A stretch of 64,000 nucleotides of DNA from Daphnia carinata (GCF_022539665.2 NC_081333.1:10042971-10106970), one strand, 5' to 3'. Positions 11,256 through 25,179 are shown, numbered from the stretch's first letter. Notes: generated from the letters alone by a model not told the origin. Program-made: numbers and translations.

Positions 11256-14200
11256 TTAAAATCTTTTCCCCTGATAACCGGAAGTGTAGTAACCGTATCC
11301 AGCTGATGACGGAGCGTTCCCCTGTTCGGTGCATTACACACACAAAAGAAAACATAAAAAGATCATGATTAGAAAGAGTTGGACAGAAGTGACTCTCGAG
11401 ACATGGAGGGAAAATTATGACAATCTGCGCTTATACTGTCACTCACCCATTCGCAAACAAAGTGGGAGTTCACGAGGTTTGATAATAACGTTTAAAAGAG
11501 AGAAAGAAAAAGTGAAACACGTACGTGACATTATTTCTAGTACGTGTGATGGAGTCGACAAGCACTATCTACCGTTCGTCGTGTTGTAAACAAGAGGAAG
11601 ACGAGACAAAGAAAAGTAAAACAAAAATTAACATTTACCCGAGGACCAGGAGGTCGCTGTGGAGGTCCCTGCTGAAAGCCGCCGCGCGGACGAGGAGCGT
11701 AATGATTACTGATGCCTCCGCCGCGGATGTTACTCGTTGCAGGTGGACCACTGAATCTAGCGACGGAAACGGAAGGAAATCTTGCAAATTACGAAATAAT
11801 GGAAAAAACGTAATCGGAAATGTTCTACAAAAAAGAAAATTCGAAAATAGTAGTGGAGGCTTTCACGCGTGTCTTTGATTACGTTTGAGATAGCAAATAG
11901 CCAAAGAAAAGTATTTTTTTTTTCTAGTGTAAAGGGTGAACGGAAGGGGGGGGGAAAGAAGGACACGTTTGATGAAAAATACAGAACTTCCCGGATCGGA
12001 TGCGGGTTCGTCAACGCATCAGTTCCCAAGCGTCCGCTCGATCGATTTTGTCAAAAATCTTTAAACTAAAACTTCCCATTTCAATTAAGCTTTTATAATT
12101 GGTCATTGCCCGACGCTAATTTTTTATTCCAGAGAAACGCACACATCGCCAGTCACAGAAAAGGAAAAACGCTAAAACAAATTCGGGTGACAAACGACGG
12201 CATTTTTTTTCCATCGATTAAAAAAACAAAACTAGAACGTGACTTATCACAGCAGCGTTTCCTCCCCCGCTGCGCAACGTGTCGCCCATCTTTTTTTTTA
12301 CCCCCTTTTTTGGCTTTTATGTTTTCTCTTTTGACTCCCCCATCAAATCATTTTGTCTATCTTTCTCTGCTACTACCTTAGACGCACTGTAAATGTCGCT
12401 GTCAAACTGTGGGAAGTTTTTGTGTCGGTACCCTGTCTCAATCGTCCCCCCCCCCCCGCAAGCCCATTAGCTCAGTGATTATTGTATACAACACACAATC
12501 ATAAAAGGGAGGCGCGGTTTGAATTAATTGAAAGATGCAGAAAATCACGTTCATTACAACGAGGGGACAACAGAAACCTTTGTCATTCCTCAATCTTTTT
12601 TTTTTTTAAACCCTCCACCGACTGGAATGATGATGACGGGCGCATCGACACGTGCACACAACCATCTCGTATGTAGTATTAAAAAAAACACACACGGACA
12701 TCAAAAATAAAAGTACTACTGAATTACAGCAACTTCTAATCTTTTGACAAGATTTTCCGCCGGGGGCTTCTCTTTTTACAAACAAGATTAAAAGTGAGCA
12801 CATCTCGGCTCTCCCTCCTCTTTGCGATGCGAGATGCGAGACAATCGAAAATATATTGGACAAAGGATGACAATGGCCTACCTGTTTGGTTGATCGTAGC
12901 CGTATCCGCCGCGTCCGTGATGCTGCTGTTGTCTATGGTAGTCGTTTGGAGGAGGATAGCTTGCGCCTCCTCCACCGGCACCCCAACCCGATCGACCTTG
13001 ATCGTTTGATCGATTCCAATCATCGTGTCCACCTCGACCTCGCCCTGAATAATCGAAATGAAAAAGAGTAAAAAATGAGGAATAAAGAATTCGTCAGACG
13101 AGCCGATGTCGCGAGTTCGTACGGCTTAAGCCGTTTCCAATGAACTAATCATTGGCTCACGTATCCATCGTCGAAAACAGACACCGCCACGGATTGAGAT
13201 CACCCAAAACGGGTCACTTTTTTACAGATTGGAAAAGAACGGACGAGAAATGAAAATGACGCTCTCGTTTTCAGGAGGAAAAAAAGGGGCCGTCCTTATA
13301 TCGAATCAAATTGCGAAAGGAATTTGTCGATTGACTTCAATAAATGAGGAAGAAGAGCCCCCGTGGAACAAAACAAATAAAGAAAAAAAAAGCATTAGTA
13401 GAGCAGAGTGGATCCTATGCGTAATACGGATGTGACCCGATGTAACAGTCACGGAGCTGACGACGCAAACGCGATTTCAAGAGGGAACTAGAAGCAAAAA
13501 ACTGAGAGGAAAAAAAAGAGGAAAAGGATGAAGGCCAAGTTAAGAGGCAAACCTCTTGAACAAAAGAAAGAATAAAAATTTAACTGAAGAAAACAAAAAC
13601 GGAATATAAATAAAAAACATAAAAAACTGACACTTCAATATTGGTCAATTAACACACACTTCAAGACATTCCTGTTAAGAAGCAAACAATTATTATTATT
13701 TTCTAATTTGAATGCAGCGGGACCACGAGATGAACAAGTTCGTCCCGGTCACGGAGGATAACCCAAAATGGGAGATTGTAAGAATAAAAAAAGAAGCTAG
13801 GACGCTAGAAAAAAGGTGAAGAGAACAGTGATCATCCGATTGAGAGCCGATAGAGTATTTAACAATTCTTTCACTCTCTCTCGTTCGTTTTTTTTTTATT
13901 TCTCTCCCTTTCTTTCTTATAATGCTGTTGTTAAGCGGCTGACAGGCACGCGTGGAATGTGACGACAAATAGGTAAAGAAGAGGTTAGAGCCACACGAAG
14001 AAGAGGAAGATATACAAATAGAATCAACAAAAGAGCCACACGAGAATATCTCCCCTCTGTTCTCTCACCCCATCGTTTTTACGTCCACCACTCGGGCCGA
14101 AAACGGAAGGGAAAAAAAATCTTAAGAAAACGAAGAAGAAGCAAGTCCTATTATGCTAACGATTCAACAGTAAAGAACAGCTGTTGAAAAAAAGATATTT

Positions 14201-17200
14201 CACTGCGGTTCAGCTGACCGATACTTCTTTTTCCCTCTATTTTTTTTTATGCTGTGGTATCAAGACATTATTCGATGAATATAAAGCAATAGAGGAATGA
14301 TGAAAAGGGTCACCTTAAAAAAATATACAACAAACGCGTCCCTGGACGGACGGCGTAAAGGAGGGGCGAAGAGTGCGGGATAAATAACAACACACACACA
14401 GCAAAGGTGGAAATAGGAAAAGAAAAGGTTCCTCGTCAACACAACAAGCGAACAAGAGGGCACGATCGAATGGAAGGAAGAAGAGAGAGAGAGAGAGACA
14501 GCGTTTACTCAGGTGACTTGCGCTACTACTCGTAGCAAAGCAGCAGCTCTAGCAGTGGAATTCGCTACTGGGCGGGGTACACACACTGGCCAGGGCATTC
14601 CTTAAAAAAAAAAAAAAAAAAAAACATCTCCGGTCGACTGACCCATTGTTAGCCATCAAAACTAGCCCTTCCTCTCGAAGGGCCCCCACTCAATTCTCTC
14701 CAGACGTGAGAGACAACACACTCAAGACATACAAAAGAAATGAAAAGTCTTCAATAACCAACCAACATATTTGGAGATCCGAAGGTAACAGCATATATAC
14801 CACTCTCACACACACACACACGTATTCAAATTTATTTTTCGCTATTGACGATGACCTCATACATTCCCCCACAGTAGCCAACCCCTGCGTTTTTTTTTGC
14901 TTTCCCACCCTCATTACCACACACTTTTTGGGGCCCCACTCGTGAACGCAATTCCCCCACATTCGAACTCCCCCCTTTTTTACATAATGTAAAATTCCTT
15001 TATATGAAATAGTGCAGTGGGCTAGATTCTCATTCGAAACCAGTCAAACGATCATTCCTGCACACACTCGATGGCGATACATATCGAATCACTACAACTG
15101 CAAGTTATTAGACTGCGAAAATCTATCACAGTCGACATGTTTCACGATTTCTCTCATCGATCCCCGGTTTTTGTTTTCCCGCAGTTCCCAGACGAAAATA
15201 TTTCCCAGGATTTTTTCATGGGCTCAGTCTTTTCACGCATCATTCGAATATTCGCTCCCATCGTCAACGTAAACATGAATTTTCTATTATTTTTTTTCCT
15301 ACCAAACATTCAAAGACAGGTCATCCCTTTCCATATCCTCAAAAAAAAATCCCATTGAGTGAAATGGATGGGTGAGAATAAAAGAAAACCTCGCCCTCTT
15401 TACATCTTTCATGTTTTTGTCAAGACCTCGTGAGCAAAGATAAGAGTGGTTGAGTAAACAAATTGGCAATGTTGAAGAGAGAAGAAAAAAAAACGGCACT
15501 CGAACCGTCCTTCAGAGAGAGAGCAGTGCATAACACAAGGGTGCGTACACACAACCCATCACCTGACACCTTTCTCTTCTTTTGCTTGTGCATTGGTGCA
15601 CCCCTCCCGACCAATAGGTTTTTTTACTAACAAGAAGGTGGACTTAACTGTACTACAAAAAAAAAAAAATTGTCAGTGTGTGTGTGTGTGTGTGTGCCAA
15701 CAAGAGGAACTGTGGTAATTGTCAGTTCTCAGCACACACCCATGTACCTACGCAGGTTCTGGCGCAAAAGCAACTTCAGGTTACAGGTTCATCGAGTGAC
15801 CTCCACAGTCGGATAATACAGTTAGCTCAAAGACACTTCTAACAGTTGCAACCAAACAATTCCCGAGAACTGTGTGTGGACAACGAAAAGGAGGGGAAAA
15901 TAATATTCAATATTTCTCGTTATTCTATTCTTTCTCTCACATCCTCGAGTAGAGAGGCCACTGTACGACGACGTCTTTTGTCCATTCCGACACATCAGAA
16001 GGATACGTAGGAAGATTTAAATGGTCATGGCATCAAGAAAAACTTTATAGTACAATATATTCTTATCCCATTGCTATGCTTAAACATAAGATATCCTCCC
16101 TTGTCATAAACGCATACAGAGAAAGACTGAAAGGGGGGTTCCGGCCCTGAATAATTCGTCTCCGTCATCACAACTGTTCGTCCTTATATTTTTTTTCCTT
16201 TCCCTACACACGAACAGTAAACTTGTCAGTTTGCGCGCCCTTTTATACATTTACAAGTATACGATCCGAATGACGTCTAAAAAAAAAAAAAAAAACCGCC
16301 AACGCATAAGTTTAAGACCGTTCGCGCAGCTGGGACGCAGTATGGACGTGACAAGTTCCGTGACAACTGGAGTGGTGTATGTACAGAGCGACTCATTCAG
16401 CAATCATCATCGAAAAAGAGCGAGAATATGGCCTCTAACGCGATGACAAGTCACTCGACATCACCCAAAAAAATACGAGAAAAATAAACAGATAAATAAA
16501 AAATGCGTCGACACTTTACTTTAGAAACTACTTCAAACACGCGGCCCAACTTCAAACAACGGTGACGACGAACGCTGTCGTATTTTTTCACCGTAAAAAA
16601 AAACGGAATAAAATAAATGCAATTGTGTTCGCCCTAACACGAAAAAAAAAAAACGGGCGGAATTCGTAAAAATGATGAAGGCAAGGGATAAGGAAGAAAG
16701 CAGAACAAGTTTGTGACAGCTACGCGAAATAATACAACAAGCCTATCATTAATCAAGTCAACACTTAGCAGCGTGAAGAACGAACTACAATAACTAACTG
16801 GCATACAACAAATTTTCTTCAAAACTAGTTGTGGCAAAATAATCTCTTGGCGTTGAAAATTAAAATCGCCGTAATCGAATAAAGGCTTCAATTAGTGATG
16901 TGTCTCTCACGAAACACTATCAAGCTGATTGGTGGATTGGTGTTCGTGAACAAGATGGTGATTGATAAAACTACATTCGAGGACTGTCAATGGAACAGAT
17001 AATACCGAGTGCGTTTTAAGGATTGAAAAAGAGACAATCGATGAATGATTAAAAAGCCGAGATAGTCAAGAAGAAGCTGAGAGAATATCTCGGCAAATGA
17101 GACGACTGGCTGATAGAGAAAAAAAAAATCAAAATGAACGAAACTCGCCCTTTCTATCGCTTCGTCTAGTTGGCGGGTAACGAAAAATAAAAAAAGGATC

Positions 17201-20200
17201 GACGTCACATATAAAAAAGAAGAAGGAAGGCACGAGTGGATCTTGGAGTGGCGAGTGCTTTCGACAAACGATGTGCGCGACGTGCTCCCGTTGCCCGGGT
17301 AACGTGCGGGAGACGCAGAGGGGACGGGAAGAGAGAAAGGCCACCTGAATTACTCCTTTCTCAAGAGGGCTTGGCTCTTCTGGGGGTCTTGTGTGCGTGT
17401 GAGCGCGCTCCTCGAGAAAAAGAAAAAAAAGAGGGTAGTAGCAGCAGCAGCAGCAGCAGTTTCGTCGTCATATATATACCAGCCTCCATCTCCTAGAAGA
17501 GGAGCTGCTCGTCGTTGGCTTCAAGAAGCGAAACGTGACGCTTTCTTTAGTTCCCTCAACCGTACACAATTGCTGCTGCTGCTGCTACTCCTCCCGAGTC
17601 TGTCTGTCTGCCTCTGTCTTTTTTAGAGACACGCACACACAGAAATGCTCCACACAAAAAAGAAAATCTTATCGGTCGCCTTTGTTGGGAGCAGTGTACA
17701 TAACCGGTTCCTCTTTTCTTTGGCCTTACGCCTTGTTCCGTGTTGACACATACGAATGCAACCAACAGTCCAAAGAGCCTTGAAAAATGAAACTTTGATT
17801 TCCTTCTCCAATTCCTCTCGAGCAGGTAGTACAATTTATCCACGTGAATTATCATTTAAAAAACGATTTTTTAAAATCAGCTTTTCATCACTACATGTCG
17901 GAAACAGCATTGCGGTCGTGCTGTTCACGATTTGAAATGAAACGTCAGAAACGTCTGCGTATATGTTTAAAAAACCGCAAACTGATTTGATAAACCCGCG
18001 TATTTTAGAACCCGATTGCTCGTCGTTCATGTATAAGTGACGTGGTGGTGGTAACTTGGCAAACGACACAACAATCAGTGCCAATCATGCCCGTTTTCAA
18101 AAGCGACGGCCACCACGCACGCTAAATGGGGCGTTGCGCATCATAATAGAGCAGCGCATCCTCGCCGCCTCTACACAACGGCGGAGGAAAAAAATAGAAG
18201 GGGAGGTGGTAAAGGGAGTCGCGTGCACAATAGACAAATTATCTCTCTCCCTCCAACCCAAATGGATAGCCGATTGACTTGGGTGACAAAAAAACAACCA
18301 ACACAAAAACATCGATTTCATTTTTTTTTCACCCTTTCTACATACGGGAAGGAAAAAAAGAAATAGCCAACTAGACCAAAAACTGCACAAGTTTCTCAAA
18401 CTACGAATTGAATATTATTTTAAAAAAAGGGATGTTGAAGATGAACGTGCTTGATAGCCCCAACATTCACAAATCGAGATTGTTCTCTATTTGGACTATC
18501 TAACTTGCTGCGTCATGCCCATTTCTCTTAGCCACAACATCAAACAGTTAGTCCACACGCAGCAGTAAAAGTCCCTACCCAACTATCGTCACATCCCTTA
18601 TAAAAACAACATTCCCTTCACGTTTGTTCCTTCTCTTAGGCGCTATTCTTTCGTTTGAAATATCTCAGTTATAGAACGTAGAGAAAAAACCCCACTGTCC
18701 TAGTCGAACGCTCTTTGATGAGTGTTCTATGGGAATGGCCCGATCCGTGATTTGTCAGATCTGAAAGAAAAACAACCGGCCCACATTCCAAGGTGATTCT
18801 TCGATTCTTGTCCACCTTTTCTCAACGCCATGAATAGACCCTCTCGATTGACGACATTTCGAAAAAGGAAAAAGAAAAGAGTTTGAAAAAAGAAAAAAAA
18901 AGGTTGGACGAAGATGTGTTATGACTTGTGACGGGTTAAAAGGGAGGGTTGACAGTTATCTTCCGTTCATCGAGTTTGAATAGAATCACGGTACGGTTTT
19001 TTAAAAACCCAATGAACACGAGTTTAACCAAAAACATGAAGGGCTCGACAAAAGAATGGGGGAAAAAAATCAGCACATCTCAAACTGCGATGACCTTAAG
19101 TGGGCATACTTTAGTAGGTAGCTCTGCCTTCCCTTTTCATACCTTAACTCGTGAAAAGGTTGGGAAAAGTAAAACATAACAAAAATTCTTTGGGTTGTAT
19201 GGGACCTACAGCAAACACCAATTGAAGGGGTGATGCACGCCCATGTAGTTAGCCACAATTCCCTGGAAATTCGCCCTTCCCCTTCCTCCAACGAACCTCA
19301 CAATCCTTCGCAGATATTCCGGCAACCTACATGTCAACTACGCTGTACCTACGGGCCAATTTCGATGTCCACACGATGATTTGACAATTGTTCTTAACCA
19401 GGGGATTTAGAAAAAAGGTGAAAAACGAAAAAATTTTTTATTTTACCTCCACGATGGTCTCCGCGTGACATCTGGTGTTGATCCGGAGAATCAAAATACG
19501 CTGCCGCTGAAGCCATAGGTCCTCCCATTGGACGAGGTCCTCTTGGTGGAAATGGTGAAGGAGTATAGGGTCTTGGTCGACTGTGATGTCTGATCCAATA
19601 AGATAAATTTTAAAAATCAGAAAACCTCCCTTTTTTAGACTCTCAAAGGAGAGGTCAATGTGAAAACTTACCCTAACATTCGATGGCCAGCCGTATGGAG
19701 ACTTCCTCTTTGAGTTGAGCGTGACATACCAACTTGCGGTCTCCAAGGTCCATTACTTGATTCATCAAAATCTTGCGGTTTCAGCGATGGAGCAGGAGCT
19801 CTATTACGGAAATTAGGAATTTATTTAGAACTAGTTTTTTTTTTTCGAAAATTTCTCATTGCTACTCACTTGGCACCAGCTAGGCGACACGCAAGGTATT
19901 TGTAGTCACTATCGTCTGGCATAGGATCGCGGTAATCTAAGCTATTTTCAAGAGTCAAGAATACCTGTTAGTAATTTCAACACAAGAACACGTAAAAAGG
20001 AAGAATGAAATTTACCAAACAACATGGCAATCATAAATGGGCTCCAATCCTCGTACTGGAGATTCAAGAGCTCTACGAAAAAAAAAAAAAAAAAATTAAA
20101 GAATTAGTTAAATGCTGTTTTTTTTTTTTAAACTCAACAACAGCTTACTCTCCAGCACCAACACATTTATCGGAAACAAGAACTGTGCCCGAAATGCCAC

Positions 20201-23200
20201 CGAAATACGACGGCTCCATCTGATACATTTGCAACTCTTCTCCGGAAGAAGTCTCGCTAGCAAGACCTCGCAAAAAATCGTAGCCTTTGTGATGTTTTCC
20301 TACGAAGAATTGGTTCTCCCCAAGGCAATTCCTCCGCTCTTTTAAGCGAATCAAAGAGTTATGAAAAAACCACATAAAAAAACGTTCTTTTATACGACTT
20401 ACTTTCGTCTTCCGTCAACTCATCAAAAAGAGATTTCACAGCTTTCTTAAGCCGTTTTTCATCAACGAACGGAAGAAGAGCTACACCTTGCCAGGCAAAC
20501 TTCTTTCCATTTAAATCGATTTTGAAGTCTTCCGGATAAAAATCGATGATTGGCGATTCCTGGAAAGGGAAACGAACAAAACAGAATGATGAGAGGGGGT
20601 AATGCGACGAAAATATTTGTTTTATAAACCAAAATTGATAAAGAGACTTACGGGGTCCACCATCAGTTCTGCCCAAGGCCGAGGAACATGCGAACGACTA
20701 GCAGCAGGGAAGACACCCATCAGTTGTTCTAGTGGACGAAACTATAACAATTTCTTATTAGTAAATTTCCGAAAAGTACGATTCAAAAACATGATCCCTA
20801 TCCTACAGGTTTTGTTCCTTTTTTGAAAACTGTTTTCACTGACAATATGTCCTGAAAGTCAGATGCAAATGGTGCATAATGGTACGGAAAGTACCACTTC
20901 CACGATGGTACACCCTAAAGAGGAGAAATTATATGTCAAGACATTCTCTTGTTTGCTTGAAAGATTTGAATTACTTGATAGTAGTACTGGAGTACCCAGC
21001 AGAGGCCTCTTACGTACTCCAGAGCCACTTTTGAACGGAATTCTTCATCAGTCGGCGACACAGCAAACTTGCTCTCGTAGTATCGCTCTTTGAAACCATC
21101 TTCCCATAGACGTACTTCGTCATGGCTAAAATCGTCTTCGTCGTCATCCTCCCTTTTGCGTTTGACTCCACCTCCTTGGCCGTTAGCAAAATTAGAGGCA
21201 CCTGTTTTTTGGACAATTTCCACCTTTTCTACGACTTCGACTTCTTCCGTCTGTAACGATTTGAAATTAAGATTTGCAAAGTTTAAAAACTAGAGATTAT
21301 CATGTAGCTACCGATGAACGCAACATTGCTCTCAGCTCGATGGCAGCTTGTGTGTTTTGCACTTGATTTCGGCGACCTTGTTGAATTTCTTGGTGTGCGT
21401 TGGTGATGCTGGGGTTGTTGAATTCTCTGCCAACCGGACGGGGAGCAAACTGGCCCTGAGGTAAAAATGCTGGACGACTTCCCCCACCCCCACCAAATCT
21501 CCTGTTTTTGTTTCTCATACGCTGTCTGTAAAATGAATGTTCACAAATTAAGAATACTTTTTTTCGCCTATGTTAGCTTTATATGCCATACCTAAATGAA
21601 AGTTCATCCTGTTGCCGCTTTTTGAATATTTCATCTTCAGCGCGGCCAAGTTGTGCGAGGATAATTTGAACCCGCTCCAAATTTACAAAACCACTATCCG
21701 TTACCCATCCCTGTGATACAAATAAGCAAATTCATCTCTTAAGCGAAGCAAAGTGGCTTTGAACATGAACTTACCTTGGTCTTGTACACGCAATCCTTGT
21801 ACAGGTTAACCAGCCGATCAATAGCCCCTTCGCGGATCTCTAATGATGGGAGATGAGGTAAAAAGTCATTGCCGACGAAGAAACACATAAAGACCCAATC
21901 GTCAATGGCTCGCTCTAGGTCGTACTCAAACGGCAAGTTAGGCATGCTCAGCTCCCTTTCCAGATATTCGCGAAGGACGTAGAGCCGAACAAAAATGTAA
22001 TTCTGTTCGGCCGCTATGTTTGGACCTATTTCATCGTGTTCTCCAGATTTTTCGCGCTCAGCCCCTTGGCAATCAGTCAGGTCGTGTCCTTGATGAAATC
22101 AAGTTTTAAACAATTTTACTTGAGAATTCAACGGATGAAAACTAATAAGGAAAAAAATACCTAATTGGTTACAGATTTCACAAGGTCTAGGTTTGTTTGG
22201 CTTGAATTCTTCCCGAATGATTGTGAAACTAGCTTCATGTGTCGCTAGACCCAACATGATAAGGTCGGCATCGGCCCCACATAACACATGCCTCGTATTT
22301 GGATCATGGCTGGGTTGTGCTCTCTGTCTTCTGATATAGTCCATGATTTTGTGCTCCCCTTCCCCAGGTACGTTTGCGTCTGAGAGAATGACCCCAATAT
22401 TTTTCCATCCTGGGTCATTGCGTAGCCTATCGTGAACGTAATAGTGGAGGCACGCTGACAGTCGATGCATGAACGGTGTGCCCTATAAAGCCCATTAAAC
22501 TAGTAAACGTCAGATAATTAATACCAAATAAATCGAATTTTACCGGTGTAATACAATTGCTGTCAAAATGCTCCCCTTTGTCTTTTTCTGAAGGAACGTA
22601 TGCACCTCTTGCCTGAAGACTTTCGCGAACGTTGGCTATAGTTAGAACTTTCTCTGCAATTTCTTTGGATGCCCTGAATCGGCGGGAACGCTGTTGGTTC
22701 ATCTTAGCTCGGGGTGCCTAAGCAAAAAAAAACGGATCGAACCATCACACTTTCAGTTGTTTGAAAAGGCAGACTTACAACTCCGTCAATGGCCATGTAT
22801 AGCAACTTTCTTGGCCGAACAATGGAGAACATTCTGTCGATGCAATCAAAAATGGCAACCATCATCTCATCCTCATTTTTTGGAGCTGGTCTGGAGGTAA
22901 TAGGTGAATAAATTGAACAAACCAATATGCTTACAGAAAACCACTGAATTAACCTGTCTTCAGGATGGGTGCAAGGATGGATAATGCCATTCATGTCAAG
23001 GTAGAGATTATCAAATTCCACACCATTCGGGTTTGGCTTTGAAGAATCAATTGGTAATCGTGTTCCATCTTGCGTTGTTCTTACCTATCAAGATCGACAG
23101 TTGTACAGGCTATTAATATGCGTTGGTATGTATTGTTACAAAACAGCGAACGATGTTTACCTTGTCTTCGATGCAATCGCAAATAACAGAAGGATATTTC

Positions 23201-23235
23201 TGAGTCAGCCATCTAAAAAAAGCTGGAACTCCCAT
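11256..23235 (-). CDS. Xrn2: 5'-3' exoribonuclease 2 (Xrn2/Rat1)
   Basis: Exons (5' to 3'): 23235-23161, 23084-22954, 22890-22779, 22717-22544, 22482-22161, 22088-21775, 21710-21592, 21525-21312, 21250-20975, 20914-20807, 20741-20652, 20559-20403, 20338-20149, 20072-20016, 19941-19870, 19800-19672, 19589-19447, 13044-12882, 11750-11639, 11321-11256; 1007 aa. It starts [15 protein letters not shown]. Catalytic blocks are present: [42 protein letters not shown] and [13 protein letters not shown]. An Xrn2-type zinc knuckle is formed by C265, C268, H273 and C278. A basic KRKRE stretch followed by an acidic run could be a nuclear signal. The last four exons encode a Gly/Arg-rich tail with RGG and RGRGG motifs, slightly longer than in human XRN2 (950 aa). 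The enzyme degrades nuclear RNA 5'-3' and helps terminate Pol II. Exons 18-20 are inferred from frame, RGG composition and splice signals. Confidence 0.93.
14482..14498. repeat. (AG)n microsatellite
   Basis: Uninterrupted AG dinucleotides inside the large Xrn2 intron. Confidence 0.9.
14604..14624. repeat. Poly(A) run, 21 nt
   Basis: Homopolymer A in the large Xrn2 intron. No target-site duplication or retroposed body is visible beside it, so I do not call a retrotransposon tail. Confidence 0.9.
15676..15696. repeat. (GT)n microsatellite
   Basis: Uninterrupted GT dinucleotides in the large Xrn2 intron, preceded by an A-run. Confidence 0.9.
17438..17459. repeat. (GCA)n trinucleotide repeat
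   Basis: About six to seven CAG/GCA units with flanking GTA units, in the Xrn2 intron. It is not part of a supported coding exon. Confidence 0.85.
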
Positions 23236-23714
23236 ACTGGCTAAATGCTATAGTATAGGGTATCGCGTCCAACAAGAGGAGTCGCAGCAAGTTACAACTG
23301 TCAACCAAATAGTTCAACTAGGTTAAAACAAAACCGCGTCAACCCTACGTTTAACTCCTAGCACGTTGTAAGGCTATTCTTTCCTTACTTAGTTTCCGGA
23401 CTGAAGCAGACGCTATGCAAACGACTACGGGCTGTACATTAAGCCTATTCTAACCACGGGTTCGAAGCTCCAAAATTTCCAAAATCGAAATTCGAAACTC
23501 GAAAGAAAACATTGTTTTTTTTGTGTGTCTACAACTGCAAGGCTAATGAATTTACTATCTTCGTAAACAACAGTATCTTGGCAACGTCTATTTTTGAATT
23601 GTCAAGTAACCGTTTCCTCATCGATATATCATCATACCGCCATCGAAAGAAGACAACAGCGGAAAACTAGATGACAAAAATAGAGGCTGTTGTTCTTCTT
23701 TAGTGGGAAAAAAA

Positions 23715-24158
23715 CTATAAATAAACTACCCAATCTAGGTTCGTAACACGTTTCATATTGCTCACGTGTATGCCAGTTCCAGGAACAAGATTGCTGCGGG
23801 GTTCGACATCGTCTAGCATGCCAACATAGTTGGCGAACTTGACAGAAAGGACGAGTGCATTTGAAACGGAAATCCATGAAACCACACACGCAATTTTAAT
23901 GAGCAACCCTTTCTGGTTAGGAAAATGTCTCCCGTCGTTGGTTGTATCGTCCCATCTCACGACAATCTTTTGCTCAAGGGGGCTTAGATGTCGCGCAGAA
24001 GCCGGTATTGATTTATCGACAGAGCCATCTTTGCTGATCACGCAGACACACAATTGGCCACTACGATTTGCCTTAGGCATATCGTTTATGCTGGGAGAAA
24101 ACGAAGACAACAAAACGGAACAGCCATGACGTTGAAAGTACATCGGCGAGACGCCCAT
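23715..24158 (-). CDS. Hypothetical ORF, 147 aa, unrecognised
   Basis: This is an open frame of 147 codons on the - strand upstream of Xrn2. A second in-frame ATG gives a product starting MPKANRSGQLCVC. The composition is mixed and protein-like rather than low complexity (KIVVRWDDTTNDGRHFPNQK, then VEPRSNLVPGTGIHVSN). I see no signal peptide, membrane segment or motif that I can name. The opposite strand is also partly open. It may be a lineage-specific gene, a decayed gene or mobile-element fragment, or chance. Confidence 0.2.
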   Translation of the reverse strand: MGVSPMYFQRHGCSVLLSSFSPSINDMPKANRSGQLCVCVISKDGSVDKSIPASARHLSPLEQKIVVRWDDTTNDGRHFPNQKGLLIKIACVVSWISVSNALVLSVKFANYVGMLDDVEPRSNLVPGTGIHVSNMKRVTNLDWVVYL

Positions 24159-25173
24159 CTTTATCGTGAGACAGCACGACAGCCACCTAGTGCCTGCTCA
24201 GCCAGCATGTATTTTGTCGTCTTTGAATTGTTTTTGTAAAATATTTGTCATCATATTGCAGGTACTCCATGTACATCGTAAAATAGTAGCATATTTTGTG
24301 ATGGCTTAATGTTGTCTGGAACAAAAAGTAGTGGCTATAAAAGCGACTCGAGTACTTTGAGGAAACTTTACTGGAAGTCAACGGACAGGAAACGACTAGC
24401 TACTGGCCACCTATTTGCGATTTTCTCGGCGGGTTCCCTCTACTTTTGGCGGCAAGGTTGTCAGTTTCCTGGAGCCATTACCATCCAATCCAAGCGGGTT
24501 GGATGATTTTCCGAGTAAACGGCGACCTCTACATTATGAAAAAAAAAAAACGGGCAGACCGCCCACCCCAAATGAAATTCACGATTCCCTCAGGCTTCAG
24601 CAGTTTTCTGTAAGGAAAATAACAAATGACGAGGCTGTGAAACACAAATAATTCTCAATTCATCCACACAACATCAATTTTTTTTTTAAATCCAAATAAA
24701 AACAAGAAGAAACACAAACAAATAGTCAAAACGACAGGGAGAGAGAAGACGGACGGCGCCTTATTTTTTTCCTTATTTCCTTGAATATTTCACATTTTTA
24801 TTATGATGAGATGAAGGTGAGAAAAAAAAATGAAAGTTTAAAGCACGCGCAACGATTTCGACTACGACAGTATTTAAATAAAACCCACACACACACACAC
24901 ATACACTCACACAACTGCATAAATGTGGTATAAAATAAATAGACGCATTATAAAGAGAGTCGAAAAGGGTGATTTTTGAAACAACCAAGATACACGAGTG
25001 TAAAAAATAGAAAAAGGGGAAATCAGTCAGATCAGTCACTGTTGCATAGCCCGTGGTAATAACTTCATTATTGTATAGCGCCAACAATTTCAGGTGGTGG
25101 GGGGATATATGGGTGGTGTCATGATGATTGGTTTCAGTATTTGTCGATGCAAGGGAGATGCTGGGTTGATTTT

Positions 25174-25179
25174 TTTATT
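25174..25179 (-). terminator. Candidate poly(A) signal for ERR
   Basis: AATAAA on the - strand about 455 nt beyond the ERR stop codon. Other T-rich stretches nearby make the choice uncertain. Confidence 0.3.

Larger units (their letters stand above)
13045..19446 (-). other. Giant 6.4-kb intron of Xrn2, rich in simple repeats
   Basis: This intron is roughly 50-100 times longer than most others in the window. I found no exon-like coding segment with good signals inside. It holds (AG)n at 14482-14498, A21 at 14604-14624, (CA)n at 14807-14821, (GT)n at 15676-15696, A17 at 16279-16295, (GCA)n at 17441-17459 and a CTG run near 17571. Its right border is the GTAAAA donor after 19447 and its left border is the acceptor before 13044. 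Confidence 0.7.

Noticed and set aside
14604-14624. A21 run as a retroposon tail
   Set aside because: No retroposed body or target-site duplication nearby.
23455-23475. GGTTCGA-like sequence as a tRNA T-loop
   Set aside because: No matching acceptor stem, anticodon arm or D-loop around it.
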